Part shown: positions 17,552 through 25,539 of the stretch, piece after piece
How the letters are laid out: each line of letters starts with the position of its first letter
Numbering within the stretch: the first letter of the stretch is position 1
Origin: Bacillota bacterium
GTDB taxonomy: Bacteria; Bacillota; Dethiobacteria; DTU022; UBA8154
Direction: 5' to 3'
Length of the DNA stretch: 47,083 bases
Assembly (NCBI GenBank): GCA_012839215.1
Contig: DUNV01000015.1
Coordinates: 1 to 47,083, forward strand
The notes under the pieces: model-generated
The model's input: only the letters and a program-made list of their open reading frames with translations
What the model was told of the DNA's origin: nothing
The model's database searches: none
Program-made: the position numbers and the translations under genes

Positions 17552-18088
17552 ATGAAAATCAATATTCGGGGACGCAATATGAATGTTACGCCTGCGCTGC
17601 AGGAATATGTGGAAAAAAGGCTAAATAGGCTTGATAAGTTTTTTAATACCCCGCTGGAGGCCCAAGTTACCTTGAATGTAATTAGGGAGGATCATATTGT
17701 CGAGGTGACGATCTCTATCGATGGACTGCTTCTCAGGGGCGAGGAGGCCACCGGGGATATGTATGCTTCTATCGATTTGGTTAGCGATAAACTGGAACGC
17801 CAGATACACAAATATAAAACACGAATCAATCGCAAGCTAAGGCAAAAAGGAATCAAGGGACTCAATGAAAAACATTTCTCCACCCATGTGGAGGCTGAGG
17901 AAACAGAACCAGTCGTGGTTAAAAATAAACGCTTTGTCATGAAACCCATGCCCATTGAGGAGGCCATTTTGCAAATGAACCTTTTGGGCCATGATTTTTT
18001 TGTTTTTAATAATGCGGAAACAGAGGATATGAATGTTTTATACAAGCGCAAGGATGGAAACTATGGCCTCATCGAGCCAGCTAATTAA
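17552..18088 (+). CDS. hpf: Long-form ribosome hibernation promoting factor
   Basis: This 178-residue protein has the two-domain structure of long HPF. Residues 1-105 are the S30AE/YfiA domain (MKINIRGRNMNVTPALQEYVEKRL; DLVSDKLERQIHKYKTRINRKLR). Residues 120-178 form the C-terminal dimerisation domain (VKNKRFVMKPMPIEEAILQMNLLGHDFFVF then YKRKDGNYGLIEP). It dimerises 70S ribosomes into inactive 100S particles in stationary phase. AAAGGAG lies upstream of ATG 17552. In related genomes hpf often lies just upstream of secA; here the his-like cluster separates them. Confidence 0.95.
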   Translation: MKINIRGRNMNVTPALQEYVEKRLNRLDKFFNTPLEAQVTLNVIREDHIVEVTISIDGLLLRGEEATGDMYASIDLVSDKLERQIHKYKTRINRKLRQKGIKGLNEKHFSTHVEAEETEPVVVKNKRFVMKPMPIEEAILQMNLLGHDFFVFNNAETEDMNVLYKRKDGNYGLIEPAN

Positions 18089-18127
18089 GAAAGTAAATTT
18101 GGGCCCGGGCCCGGTAGCAAGAGACTA

Positions 18128-19255
18128 ATGGGGCAGAAAGTGAGCATTGTTATCATGGAGGGGGGGAACCCTACCGGTGATATGCAGAAAATGCTGGTTT
18201 CTGCCCGGCGGGCTGCAATATTTGATAATATTGCGAAGTTAAAAGAAGTGGAGTCTATCGGGACAATCAATCTTTTAACGAATTATCCCCTACTTGCAGA
18301 AAAAGCTGCTGCCTATGGGGTAAAAGTGCATAAAAGCAGCACCCCGCAGGATGGATTTCATTTTGGACGGGCACTGCGGGGGCTGATCAACCATGAGGGG
18401 TTAAGGCATGTGATTTACATGGGCGGCGCCGGAGTTCCCCTAATTAAGGCGGAGGAGCTGCGGGATGCCTGCGAATTTCTTCTTATTCATCGCCCCGTTA
18501 TTTATTCCAATAATACCATGTCAGCTGATATTGTTGCTTTCTCCCCCGGGGAACTTATCAATAGTATTGTACCTCCGGAAATGGATAATATTCTGGCCGT
18601 GGCGCTAAGTGGCGGAACCGGTGTGGAGCATAGGCTTTTTCCCATGAGTACCGGTTTTCTTTTTGATCTGGATACACCGGCGGATTTGCTTATCCTTGCG
18701 GGAAGCGCCTTGGCCGGGGCTCACCTGCGGGCTTTTTTAAAGGGGCTTGATCTGGATCTTGCCCCCTTGCAGAGGGTGAAAAAAGTCCTGCGGGGTGAGT
18801 ACAAGGATGTTGCCCTTCTAGGTAGGGTAGGTGCTCCCGCCATAGCGAAAATTAACCGGAGTCTGAAGGTTCGCCTGAGAGTTTTTTCGGAGGAAAGGGG
18901 CATGCGGGCACTGGGAAGACAAGAAAGGGGCGAAGTTGTTTCGTTGCTGGCCTTTTTCTTACAGGAAACCGGCCCGCAACGTTTTTTCCGCTATCTGGAG
19001 AGGATCTGCAGTGCTGCCCTGCTGGATACCCGTGTCCTGATGGCACACCTGGGACCCGGCTTGACGGCGGAAGATCGCTACCTTTCCGATCTGGGCCGCT
19101 GGCGGGAAATGGGCGATCCCTTTTTCAGGGAGTTCACCCGCTGCGCGGTGGAATCCACAATTCCCATTCTTTTGGGTGGCCACAATCTGGTCCTCGGTGG
19201 CCTGTGGGTGTTGGCGGAGGAGATTGCCTCCGAGGCCGGCCGGGGGGGAGAATGA
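18128..19255 (+). CDS. Uncharacterised GT-A / nucleotidyltransferase-like protein
   Basis: This 375-residue protein is not one I can name. The N-terminal 220 residues resemble a GT-A/MobA-CofC nucleotidyltransferase fold. There is a degenerate first loop (VIMEGGNPTGDMQKML), YGVKVHKSS, VIYMGGAGVPLIKAEEL in the place of the acidic metal motif, and a late FDLDTPADLLIL that matches the D-x-D-T-P-x-D-L motif of that superfamily. Residues 220-375 are mainly helical and unlike anything I recognise. ATG 18128 has no strong ribosome site and follows a 12-base GC palindrome (18101-18112). It precedes the hisD homologue by 94 bases in the same orientation, so it may belong to that cluster. Substrate and activity are unknown. 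Confidence 0.55.
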   Translation: MGQKVSIVIMEGGNPTGDMQKMLVSARRAAIFDNIAKLKEVESIGTINLLTNYPLLAEKAAAYGVKVHKSSTPQDGFHFGRALRGLINHEGLRHVIYMGGAGVPLIKAEELRDACEFLLIHRPVIYSNNTMSADIVAFSPGELINSIVPPEMDNILAVALSGGTGVEHRLFPMSTGFLFDLDTPADLLILAGSALAGAHLRAFLKGLDLDLAPLQRVKKVLRGEYKDVALLGRVGAPAIAKINRSLKVRLRVFSEERGMRALGRQERGEVVSLLAFFLQETGPQRFFRYLERICSAALLDTRVLMAHLGPGLTAEDRYLSDLGRWREMGDPFFREFTRCAVESTIPILLGGHNLVLGGLWVLAEEIASEAGRGGE

Positions 19256-19349
19256 CTTTTTGTGCCGGGGAAACTGGTTTTTCCTGTCGCAGGGTTGCAG
19301 GTATGGAATGGGAAAATATACTACCTATTTTTACCAAAGGGGGTAGTCT

Positions 19350-20672
19350 TTGTTGAATATTTATCGTCTGGCAGAACTTGGAAAAGAATCATACGATAGG
19401 TTGTTGCGGCGCTCCGAGATCGATATCGAGAAGTACACACCCCTGGCCCGTGAGGTAATTGCCAGGGTTCGCCGGGAAGGGGATCGTGCACTCCTTTATT
19501 ATACAAACAAGTTCGATGGCGTTAGCCTGGAGAAAGAGCAACTGCCGGTTGCCACAGGGGAAATCGAGGAGGCCTACAGAACCCTTGATGGCAAAACACG
19601 GGATACGCTGGAATATGCTGCGGTTAACATTAGAAAGTTTCACACTGAGCAGCTTCCCGGGGAAATGTGGATGAAAGAACTTGGCAAGGGCATTATGGCC
19701 GGGGAAAAGGTTGCGCCGCTTCCCGATGTTTGCCTTTATGTCCCCCGGGGGAAGGGCAGTTTTCCATCGGTTATGCTCATGCTGGGGATCCCTGCCGTTG
19801 TGGCCGGTGTTCCCAGAATAATTGTTTGTACACCTCCGGGAAAGGGAGGAAAAATAGACGCAGCCACCCTGGCTGCGGCGCATATTGCCGGGGTCAAGGA
19901 AATTTACCGGGTTGGCGGCATGCAGGCCATTGCTGCGGTGGCCTATGGGACAGAGACGGTTCCCCGCTGTTGTAAGGTCCTCGGTCCCGGGAATGCCTAT
20001 GTCAGCGCGGCAAAAAGGGCCCTTTACGGGGTGTTCGATGTGGGGCTTCCGGCCGGGCCCAGCGAGGCCATTATTCTAGCCGATGAATTTGCCGATCCCC
20101 AGGTCGTATCGTTGGATATGCTTATCGAGGCGGAACATGGTCCTGATTCTGCCTCTCTCCTAGTAACCCATGGGGAAGAGCTGGCCATAAAGGTTCGCTT
20201 GCAGGTGGAGCGGCTCATGGAAGAACTACCGGCAAGGAGGCGTTCTTTTGTAGAAAGGGTTTTCAATAATTACGGTGGAATTGTCCTGACGGAAAACCTG
20301 GATGCCTCGGTGGAATTTATTAATGATTATGCACCCGAGCACCTGGAGGTCCTTACAGTGGAGCCATTTGCCCTTTTGCCACGCCTTAAAAATGCCGGGG
20401 AAATCCTGCTGGGACCCTGCACACCGATTACGCTTTGTAATTTTGTGCTGGGGCCCAATGCCATTTTGCCGACGGGATCTTTTGCCCGTTCTTATTCCGG
20501 GGTTTCTGTTCATGATTTTTTGAAAAGGTCCTCCTTTGGTTATGTAACTCCGGATGGGTTTGCTGGCCTGAAGGATGCCGCGGCCCATTTTGCCGAAATC
20601 GAAGGCTTTGCCGCTCATGCCCTAGCGATCAAAAAGAGGTTTGTAAAGGAGGTGCAGCCGGCGGGAAAATAG
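19350..20672 (+). CDS. hisD: Histidinol dehydrogenase family protein with altered active site
   Basis: The protein has 440 residues; TTG 19350 or TTG 19353 starts behind GGGGGT. Overall it is clearly HisD-fold: VCLYVPRGKGSFPSVMLML, RVGGMQAIAAVAYGTE, LGPGNAYVSAAKRALYG, PAGPSEAIILAD and the general-base pair Glu-His in DYAPEHLEVL. Canonical HisD oxidises L-histidinol to histidine with two NAD+ and binds Zn through Gln259, His262, Asp360 and His419 (E. coli). Compared from memory with the E. coli protein, the Gln is Glu (IEAEHG for SQAEHG, about residue 260). The Asp is Asn (LCNF for AGDY, about 364), and the substrate His of GTNHVLPT is Ala (GPNAILPT). The last Zn ligand His (EGFAAH, about 423) is kept. 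A paralogue with another alcohol substrate is likely. It heads a tight group with a HisB homologue and a HAD phosphatase. Confidence 0.85.
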   Translation: MLNIYRLAELGKESYDRLLRRSEIDIEKYTPLAREVIARVRREGDRALLYYTNKFDGVSLEKEQLPVATGEIEEAYRTLDGKTRDTLEYAAVNIRKFHTEQLPGEMWMKELGKGIMAGEKVAPLPDVCLYVPRGKGSFPSVMLMLGIPAVVAGVPRIIVCTPPGKGGKIDAATLAAAHIAGVKEIYRVGGMQAIAAVAYGTETVPRCCKVLGPGNAYVSAAKRALYGVFDVGLPAGPSEAIILADEFADPQVVSLDMLIEAEHGPDSASLLVTHGEELAIKVRLQVERLMEELPARRRSFVERVFNNYGGIVLTENLDASVEFINDYAPEHLEVLTVEPFALLPRLKNAGEILLGPCTPITLCNFVLGPNAILPTGSFARSYSGVSVHDFLKRSSFGYVTPDGFAGLKDAAAHFAEIEGFAAHALAIKKRFVKEVQPAGK

Positions 20673-20692
20673 TTCCCTATTTCCCGGGCCGG
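20658..20692 (+). other. Stem-loop across the hisD-like stop codon
   Basis: CCGGC-GGGAAAATAG and CTATTTCCC-GGGCCGG form a long imperfect hairpin that includes the stop codon of the HisD homologue. It ends eight bases before the HisB-like ATG. No T-run follows, so it is not a standard terminator. It may affect processing or translation of the next gene, which lacks a clear ribosome site. Confidence 0.5.
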
Positions 20693-20699
20693 CAAAACA

Positions 20700-21329
20700 A
20701 TGCGACAAAAAATTGTACGAAAAACATCTGAATCGGAAATAGCGGTTATTGTCGATCTTGGACCCCGTCATGATGAACCCAAAAAAGGTCTCAAAACCCC
20801 CCTCCCTTTTTTGAACCATATGCTGGAACATATTATCTGGCGGGGCGAAATCAATCTAGAAGTAGAGATAAAAGTCAGGGATTTTTATCTGACCCATGTA
20901 GTATGCGAGGATCTTGGCCAGACATTTGGTCGGGCCATCAAGGAATGCGTTGGGCAACGCTTGGATGAAGGGGTGAAGGGATTTGGTTTTGCCTTGGCAA
21001 CGATCGATGAGGCGCTCTCAAGGGCTGTCATCAGTTTTGAAAATAGGGCCTCTTTGCACCTGCACCACCCCGGGGTGGTTATGCCCCGGGAAGTGGAAGA
21101 AATCCTTTCGGAGGATCTTATAACCTTTTTTGAGGGTTTTATCCAGGGCGCTGACTGCACGCTGCATCTCGATCTGATCAGGGGTGAAAACGGTCACCAT
21201 ATCTGGGAGGCAACCTTCCGTGCCTTTGGCGAGGCACTGCGCAGCGCTCTTCAGGTGCGCCCGTGGCGAAAAGGAATGACGGCGGGCGTGGCTGGCCCGA
21301 TCCGGCTGGAAATGGGGGCCGGGGAGTGA
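20700..21329 (+). CDS. Divergent HisB (imidazoleglycerol-phosphate dehydratase) family protein
   Basis: This 209-residue protein aligns with imidazoleglycerol-phosphate dehydratase along its length: VRKTSESEIAVIVDL, PFLNHMLEHI (for FxDHML), FGFALATIDEALSRAVIS (for the FG..PMDEAL region) and the second metal motif GENGHHIWEATFRAFGEALRSAL. The first metal motif, normally D-H-H-T-x-E-D, is LTHVVCED, so its second His is Val (about residue 67). The SGRP motif is degenerate (ENRAS), and the HG after the first helix is RG. Canonical IGPD needs two Mn ions held by paired HHxxE motifs, so one site is probably lost or remodelled. The substrate is therefore doubtful. ATG 20700 has no Shine-Dalgarno sequence. 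It overlaps the HAD gene by four bases (GTGA). Confidence 0.75.
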   Translation: MRQKIVRKTSESEIAVIVDLGPRHDEPKKGLKTPLPFLNHMLEHIIWRGEINLEVEIKVRDFYLTHVVCEDLGQTFGRAIKECVGQRLDEGVKGFGFALATIDEALSRAVISFENRASLHLHHPGVVMPREVEEILSEDLITFFEGFIQGADCTLHLDLIRGENGHHIWEATFRAFGEALRSALQVRPWRKGMTAGVAGPIRLEMGAGE

Positions 21330-22540
21330 ACCTTGCGGCAAAGCGAAAAATAATCTTTGATATGGATGGGGTTATCACCAGCGAAGAACGCTATTGGGAT
21401 GCCGCTGCGCTGACCGTCTGGGAATTATTATTTGGCGCGAAACACCTTGGCGTGCAGCCCTTTGGTGGGATACCGGACTTTAAAACGGATCCCTCCCCCG
21501 GGGAAATTGCTACTGTGCGGCGGATTATTTTCTGTGAGGACAGGGTTATTGCCTTTTTCAAACAGCAGGCCATCAATTCCAACTGGGATATAGCATATCT
21601 TACCTTTATTTTTCATTTTATTGCTATGCTTCGCCACCTGGCCACCCGGGGGGCCATGGGGAGCGCTCTTTCCCCTGGGGGCAAGGAGGGAGGGGGCGGG
21701 AAAGGGGCGGATCTGCTTGCCGGGGGGCTTTCTTCTTTTCAAACAAGGGAAAAGGCCACGATCGGGGATACTTGGAAACCAACCTTCGCTGCCGTGCTGG
21801 ACGGTTGGTCCCAGGGGGCACGGGGTAGTGAACTTATAAAAAAGCTTTTTGCGCTTTCCCCGGCCCCTTTTGCTCAAATATTTGGCAGCAGTATGGGGAC
21901 TTCTCCCCTATGGCCCGGTATCCGGAATATCTTCCAGCAGTGGTACCTGGGAGAGGGCAGGGATGAGGGGCTGCCTGGCGGGGCGAAAAAGGTTGCCGCC
22001 GGGAAAAGGGGGTTGCTTTCTAGGGAGGAGCCTATTTTGGAAATATCCAGGATTAAGCATGCCCTCGATGAGCTACTCCGCCTGGGCTGGAAACTGGGGA
22101 TTGCTACAGGTCGGCCCCTGAATGAATTGCTTTACCCGCTAGAACAGATGGGTATCAGTGATTACTTTGAAGGTGACTCGGTAATAACTCATGATCATGT
22201 CCTAGAGGCCCAGGAGGCGTTGGGCGGCGAACTTCCCCGCATTTCCCTGGGGAAACCCCACCCTTTTCCTTTCCTGAAGGCTTACTGGGGCAAGGAAAAA
22301 GATGACAGGCAGTTGGCTATCTCACCGCCCCTTCCACCCAAAGGGGCCTGCTGGGTTGTGGGCGATACCATGGCCGATCTTCTGGCGGCACGGGAGGCCG
22401 GGGCGGGGTTTGCCGCTGTTTTAACGGGCCCCGGCGGAGAGGCGAACAGGGAACTGTTCGCACGGGAGGGCGCCGCAGCTGTACTGCCGGATATGACCCG
22501 CCTGCCTGATTTTCTGAGGGATGTGAATGACACTAAATGA
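21326..22540 (+). CDS. Large HAD-superfamily phosphatase of the his-like cluster
   Basis: I place the start at GTG 21326, overlapping the HisB-like stop and preceded by a G-rich ribosome site. The track's 21263 start lies inside the upstream gene. The product is about 404 residues. All four HAD motifs are present: KIIFDMDGVI (nucleophile Asp and acid Asp), GIATGRPLNE (Thr), SLGKPHPF (Lys) and WVVGDTMADLLAA (acidic pair). Between motif I and motif II lies an unusually long insert of about 230 residues, acting as cap, with a Gly-rich stretch near residues 115-135. It is a phosphatase or phosphotransferase by family. Adjacency to HisD and HisB homologues suggests it removes phosphate from the intermediate of that route, as histidinol-phosphatase would; this is inference. 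Confidence 0.75.
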   Translation: MNLAAKRKIIFDMDGVITSEERYWDAAALTVWELLFGAKHLGVQPFGGIPDFKTDPSPGEIATVRRIIFCEDRVIAFFKQQAINSNWDIAYLTFIFHFIAMLRHLATRGAMGSALSPGGKEGGGGKGADLLAGGLSSFQTREKATIGDTWKPTFAAVLDGWSQGARGSELIKKLFALSPAPFAQIFGSSMGTSPLWPGIRNIFQQWYLGEGRDEGLPGGAKKVAAGKRGLLSREEPILEISRIKHALDELLRLGWKLGIATGRPLNELLYPLEQMGISDYFEGDSVITHDHVLEAQEALGGELPRISLGKPHPFPFLKAYWGKEKDDRQLAISPPLPPKGACWVVGDTMADLLAAREAGAGFAAVLTGPGGEANRELFAREGAAAVLPDMTRLPDFLRDVNDTK

Positions 22541-22555
22541 ATGAGGAGGATTTCT

Positions 22556-22624
22556 TTGGAACAACCTGCCCGGGCACGGGGCGGGTTGTTTGGCAAAGGG
22601 TCCCCTTGGCGTGCTAAAAGGTGA
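22556..22624 (+). CDS. Possible 22-residue peptide upstream of secA
   Basis: A TTG at 22556 lies six bases after a perfect AGGAGG and opens a short frame, MEQPARARGGLFGKGSPWRAKR, ending TGA 22622-22624. It is too short for the ORF track. The frame overlaps a hairpin and is basic. It could be a leader peptide read from the upstream transcript or simply chance; there is no homology to judge by. Confidence 0.25.
   Translation: MEQPARARGGLFGKGSPWRAKR
22560..22590 (+). other. Stem-loop after the HAD gene
   Basis: AACAACC-TGCCC pairs with GGGC-GGGTTGTT around a short loop. A proper T-run is missing, so it is at best a weak terminator separating the his-like cluster from secA. Confidence 0.4.
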
Positions 22625-22649
22625 AAGGATGGGCAAATTATGTTATAAT
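22621..22649 (+). promoter_or_regulatory. Putative secA promoter (-10 TATAAT)
   Basis: TATAAT at 22644-22649 is a perfect -10. The -35 region 17 bases upstream (GTGAAA) is poor. The secA start is about 80 bases downstream. Confidence 0.4.
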
Positions 22650-22729
22650 GGGCAAAGCAATTATTTTACATTAATTGATAATTTATATCTGCTGCGATGA
22701 GGTAAATTTTCCCTCGAGGAGGGTTAAAG

Positions 22730-25393
22730 ATGGGGCTTTTGGAGAAAATTTTTGGGGATCCTCATGTCAAAGAAGTGAAAAGACTCTGGCGCTATGTTGA
22801 AGAAGTGAACTCCTATGAGGATCGCATCAAACAGCTAACGGATGAACAGTTGCGTGAGTCTACCCATCGTTTTAAAGAAAGAATTGCCAACGGGGAAACG
22901 TTGGACGATCTTTTGCCGGAGGCTTTTGCTGTGGCCAGGGAGGCCTCCTGGCGTACGCTGGGGATGCGGCCCTTCGATGTCCAGGTTCTAGGAGGGGTGG
23001 TTTTGCACCAGGGGCGCATCTCAGAGATGAAGACAGGGGAAGGAAAAACGCTGGCGGCAACTATGCCGGCGTATTTAAATGCCCTTACCGGTAGGGGGGT
23101 GCATATTGTCACCGTCAACGATTATCTAGCCACCAGGGACCAGAAATGGATGGGTTCCATTTATCGCTTTTTAGGCCTTAGTGTGGGGCTCATCGTGCAT
23201 GGTCTCAGCCCGGAACAGCGGCGTATTTCCTATAACGCCGATATAGTTTATGGGACAAACAATGAATTTGGGTTTGATTACCTGCGGGATAATATGGTCC
23301 TCTATAAGGAACATTTGGTGCAGCGGCCCCTTTATTATGCCATTGTGGACGAAGTGGATAGTATTCTTGTCGATGAGGCCAGGACGCCTCTGATTATTTC
23401 CGGGGCAGCTGAGAAAGCCACAGAACTTTATGGGAAATTTGCAGCCCTCGTTCCCCGCCTCAAAAATGAAAAACATTATACCGTCGATGAAAAGGCTCAT
23501 ACTGTCGTTTTAACAGAAGAGGGAACGGAGCAGGCAGAAAAATATCTCAAAATTGACAATCTGGCCGATGAGCAGAATATGGAACTATCACACCACCTCA
23601 ACCAGGCCCTCAAGGCACATGTTTTAATGAAAAGGGATCGGGATTATGTCGTCAAGGATGGCGAGGTGGTCATCGTGGATGAATTCACCGGAAGGTTAAT
23701 GTTTGGCCGTCGCTACAGCGAGGGGCTTCATCAGGCCATTGAAGCCAAGGAAAAGGTCAAGGTAGCCCGGGAGAGCCGTACTTTGGCCTCCATTACTTTC
23801 CAAAATTACTTCCGCATGTATGAAAAACTAGCGGGCATGACCGGAACAGCCGTGACAGAGGAAGAAGAGTTTCGCAAAATTTATGGTATGGACGTTGTCA
23901 TTGTTCCCACCAATGAGGAGATGATCCGCCAGGATTTCCCCGATGCCGTCTACCGGAATGAAAAAGGAAAGTTTCAATCTGTTGTGGAAGAGATCGAGCG
24001 GGTGCATAAGAAGGGGCAGCCAATCCTTGTCGGCACTATCTCCATTGAAAAATCCGAGGAACTAAGTCATCTTTTATCGAAAAGGGGTGTCCCGCACCAC
24101 GTTCTTAACGCCAAGCATCATGAAAAAGAGGCGGAAATCATCTCCCAGGCAGGAAAGCTCGGGGCAGTAACGATTGCCACGAATATGGCCGGCCGGGGAA
24201 CCGATATTATCCTGGGCGGAAACCCGGATCGGGAACTGGATCGCCTTAAGGAGAGGACTGATCTTTCCGAGGAGGAAAAAGAGGAAAAAAAACGCCTCAT
24301 TCACGAGGAGTGGCAAAAGGAGCATGACAGGGTTGTGGAGCTAGGCGGGCTGTATATTATCGGCACTGAGCGGCACGAATCCCGGCGCATCGACAACCAG
24401 CTCCGGGGGCGTTCCGGACGACAGGGAGATCCTGGCTTTTCGCAGTTTTTTGTCTCCATGGAGGACGATCTGATGCGGTTGTTCGGTTCGGACAATGTCA
24501 TCAATATTATGGAAAAACTGGGTATGGAGGAGGATGTGCCCATTGAGCATCCCATGATCAGCCGGGCCATTGAAAATGCGCAAAAGAAAGTTGAAGGGCG
24601 TAACTTTGAAATCCGCAAGCATATCCTGGAATATGATGATGTGCTCAATCAGCAAAGAGAAGTGATCTACAGGCAGCGTCGCCAGGTACTGGAGGGCGGC
24701 AACCTCAGAGATAACATTTTAGAAATGGTCCCAGAGGTAATCCGGGGTGCCTTGGAGATCTATGCCGATGAAAAAATTTATCCGGAGGATTGGGATCTTT
24801 CCGGGCTACTGGGTTTCGGGGAAAGGGTTTTCCTCCAGGCCGGTGTGTTAAAGGTGGAGGAGTTACAGGGGCTTTCCCGGGAGGAGCTTGAGGAAAAATT
24901 AATTGAAGAAACCCTGAGTTTTTATCATCGCCGGGAAGAGGAAATTGGCAGCGAGGTAATGCGTGAACTGGAACGCGTCATACTCCTGCGTGTGGTAGAC
25001 AGCAAATGGATGGATCATATCGATGACATGCATGAACTACGCCAGGGTGTTGGGCTGAGGGCTTTTGGCCAGCAGGATCCCCTCGTGGAGTATAAATATG
25101 AAGCCTATGAAATGTTTCAGGCCATGGTCCGATCCATCCAGGAGGATGTTATCCGCCTCATCCTTCATGTGCAAATGAGCCAAACACTGGAACGGAGAAG
25201 GGTGGCCGCACCAGTGCTGACAGTAAAAAGCCAGGATGGTGGTGCCATGGGCGAGGCCTGCCGGGTTTCCCCGGGAACGGCAGGGGAGCGGGTCAAACAG
25301 AAGCCGATCACTGTCAAAAAAATAGGGCGAAATGATCCCTGCCCCTGCGGCAGTGGAAAAAAATACAAGAAGTGCTGCGGTGCTAATGTGTAA
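22730..25393 (+). CDS. secA: Preprotein translocase ATPase SecA
   Basis: This motor drives proteins through SecYEG. It has 887 residues from ATG 22730 with GAGGAGGG upstream. NBD1 contains [17 protein letters not shown] (Walker A) and [20 protein letters not shown] (DEVD). The preprotein cross-linking domain follows. NBD2 shows [14 protein letters not shown] and [18 protein letters not shown]. The helical scaffold and wing domains end with a C-terminal zinc-binding SEC-C motif, [13 protein letters not shown]. All expected parts are present at normal length. prfB follows in the same orientation, as in B. subtilis. Confidence 0.98.
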   Translation: MGLLEKIFGDPHVKEVKRLWRYVEEVNSYEDRIKQLTDEQLRESTHRFKERIANGETLDDLLPEAFAVAREASWRTLGMRPFDVQVLGGVVLHQGRISEMKTGEGKTLAATMPAYLNALTGRGVHIVTVNDYLATRDQKWMGSIYRFLGLSVGLIVHGLSPEQRRISYNADIVYGTNNEFGFDYLRDNMVLYKEHLVQRPLYYAIVDEVDSILVDEARTPLIISGAAEKATELYGKFAALVPRLKNEKHYTVDEKAHTVVLTEEGTEQAEKYLKIDNLADEQNMELSHHLNQALKAHVLMKRDRDYVVKDGEVVIVDEFTGRLMFGRRYSEGLHQAIEAKEKVKVARESRTLASITFQNYFRMYEKLAGMTGTAVTEEEEFRKIYGMDVVIVPTNEEMIRQDFPDAVYRNEKGKFQSVVEEIERVHKKGQPILVGTISIEKSEELSHLLSKRGVPHHVLNAKHHEKEAEIISQAGKLGAVTIATNMAGRGTDIILGGNPDRELDRLKERTDLSEEEKEEKKRLIHEEWQKEHDRVVELGGLYIIGTERHESRRIDNQLRGRSGRQGDPGFSQFFVSMEDDLMRLFGSDNVINIMEKLGMEEDVPIEHPMISRAIENAQKKVEGRNFEIRKHILEYDDVLNQQREVIYRQRRQVLEGGNLRDNILEMVPEVIRGALEIYADEKIYPEDWDLSGLLGFGERVFLQAGVLKVEELQGLSREELEEKLIEETLSFYHRREEEIGSEVMRELERVILLRVVDSKWMDHIDDMHELRQGVGLRAFGQQDPLVEYKYEAYEMFQAMVRSIQEDVIRLILHVQMSQTLERRRVAAPVLTVKSQDGGAMGEACRVSPGTAGERVKQKPITVKKIGRNDPCPCGSGKKYKKCCGANV

Positions 25394-25539
25394 ACAGAAA
25401 CCAGACAACGCATGCCCTGCAAATATTGCCGGGCTGTTACCAATAAATGATTTCACTTTTTTAAAGTGTATTTTATTGTCCAAGAGGAAATTGCGGTAGA
25501 ATTATAGGTAGTCAATGCCAAGGAAACGGGGGAGTTTTT

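Noticed and set aside
18101-18112. Perfect GGGCCCGGGCCC palindrome
   Set aside because: Too short and simple in a G/C-rich gap; no second copy or T-run to give it a function.
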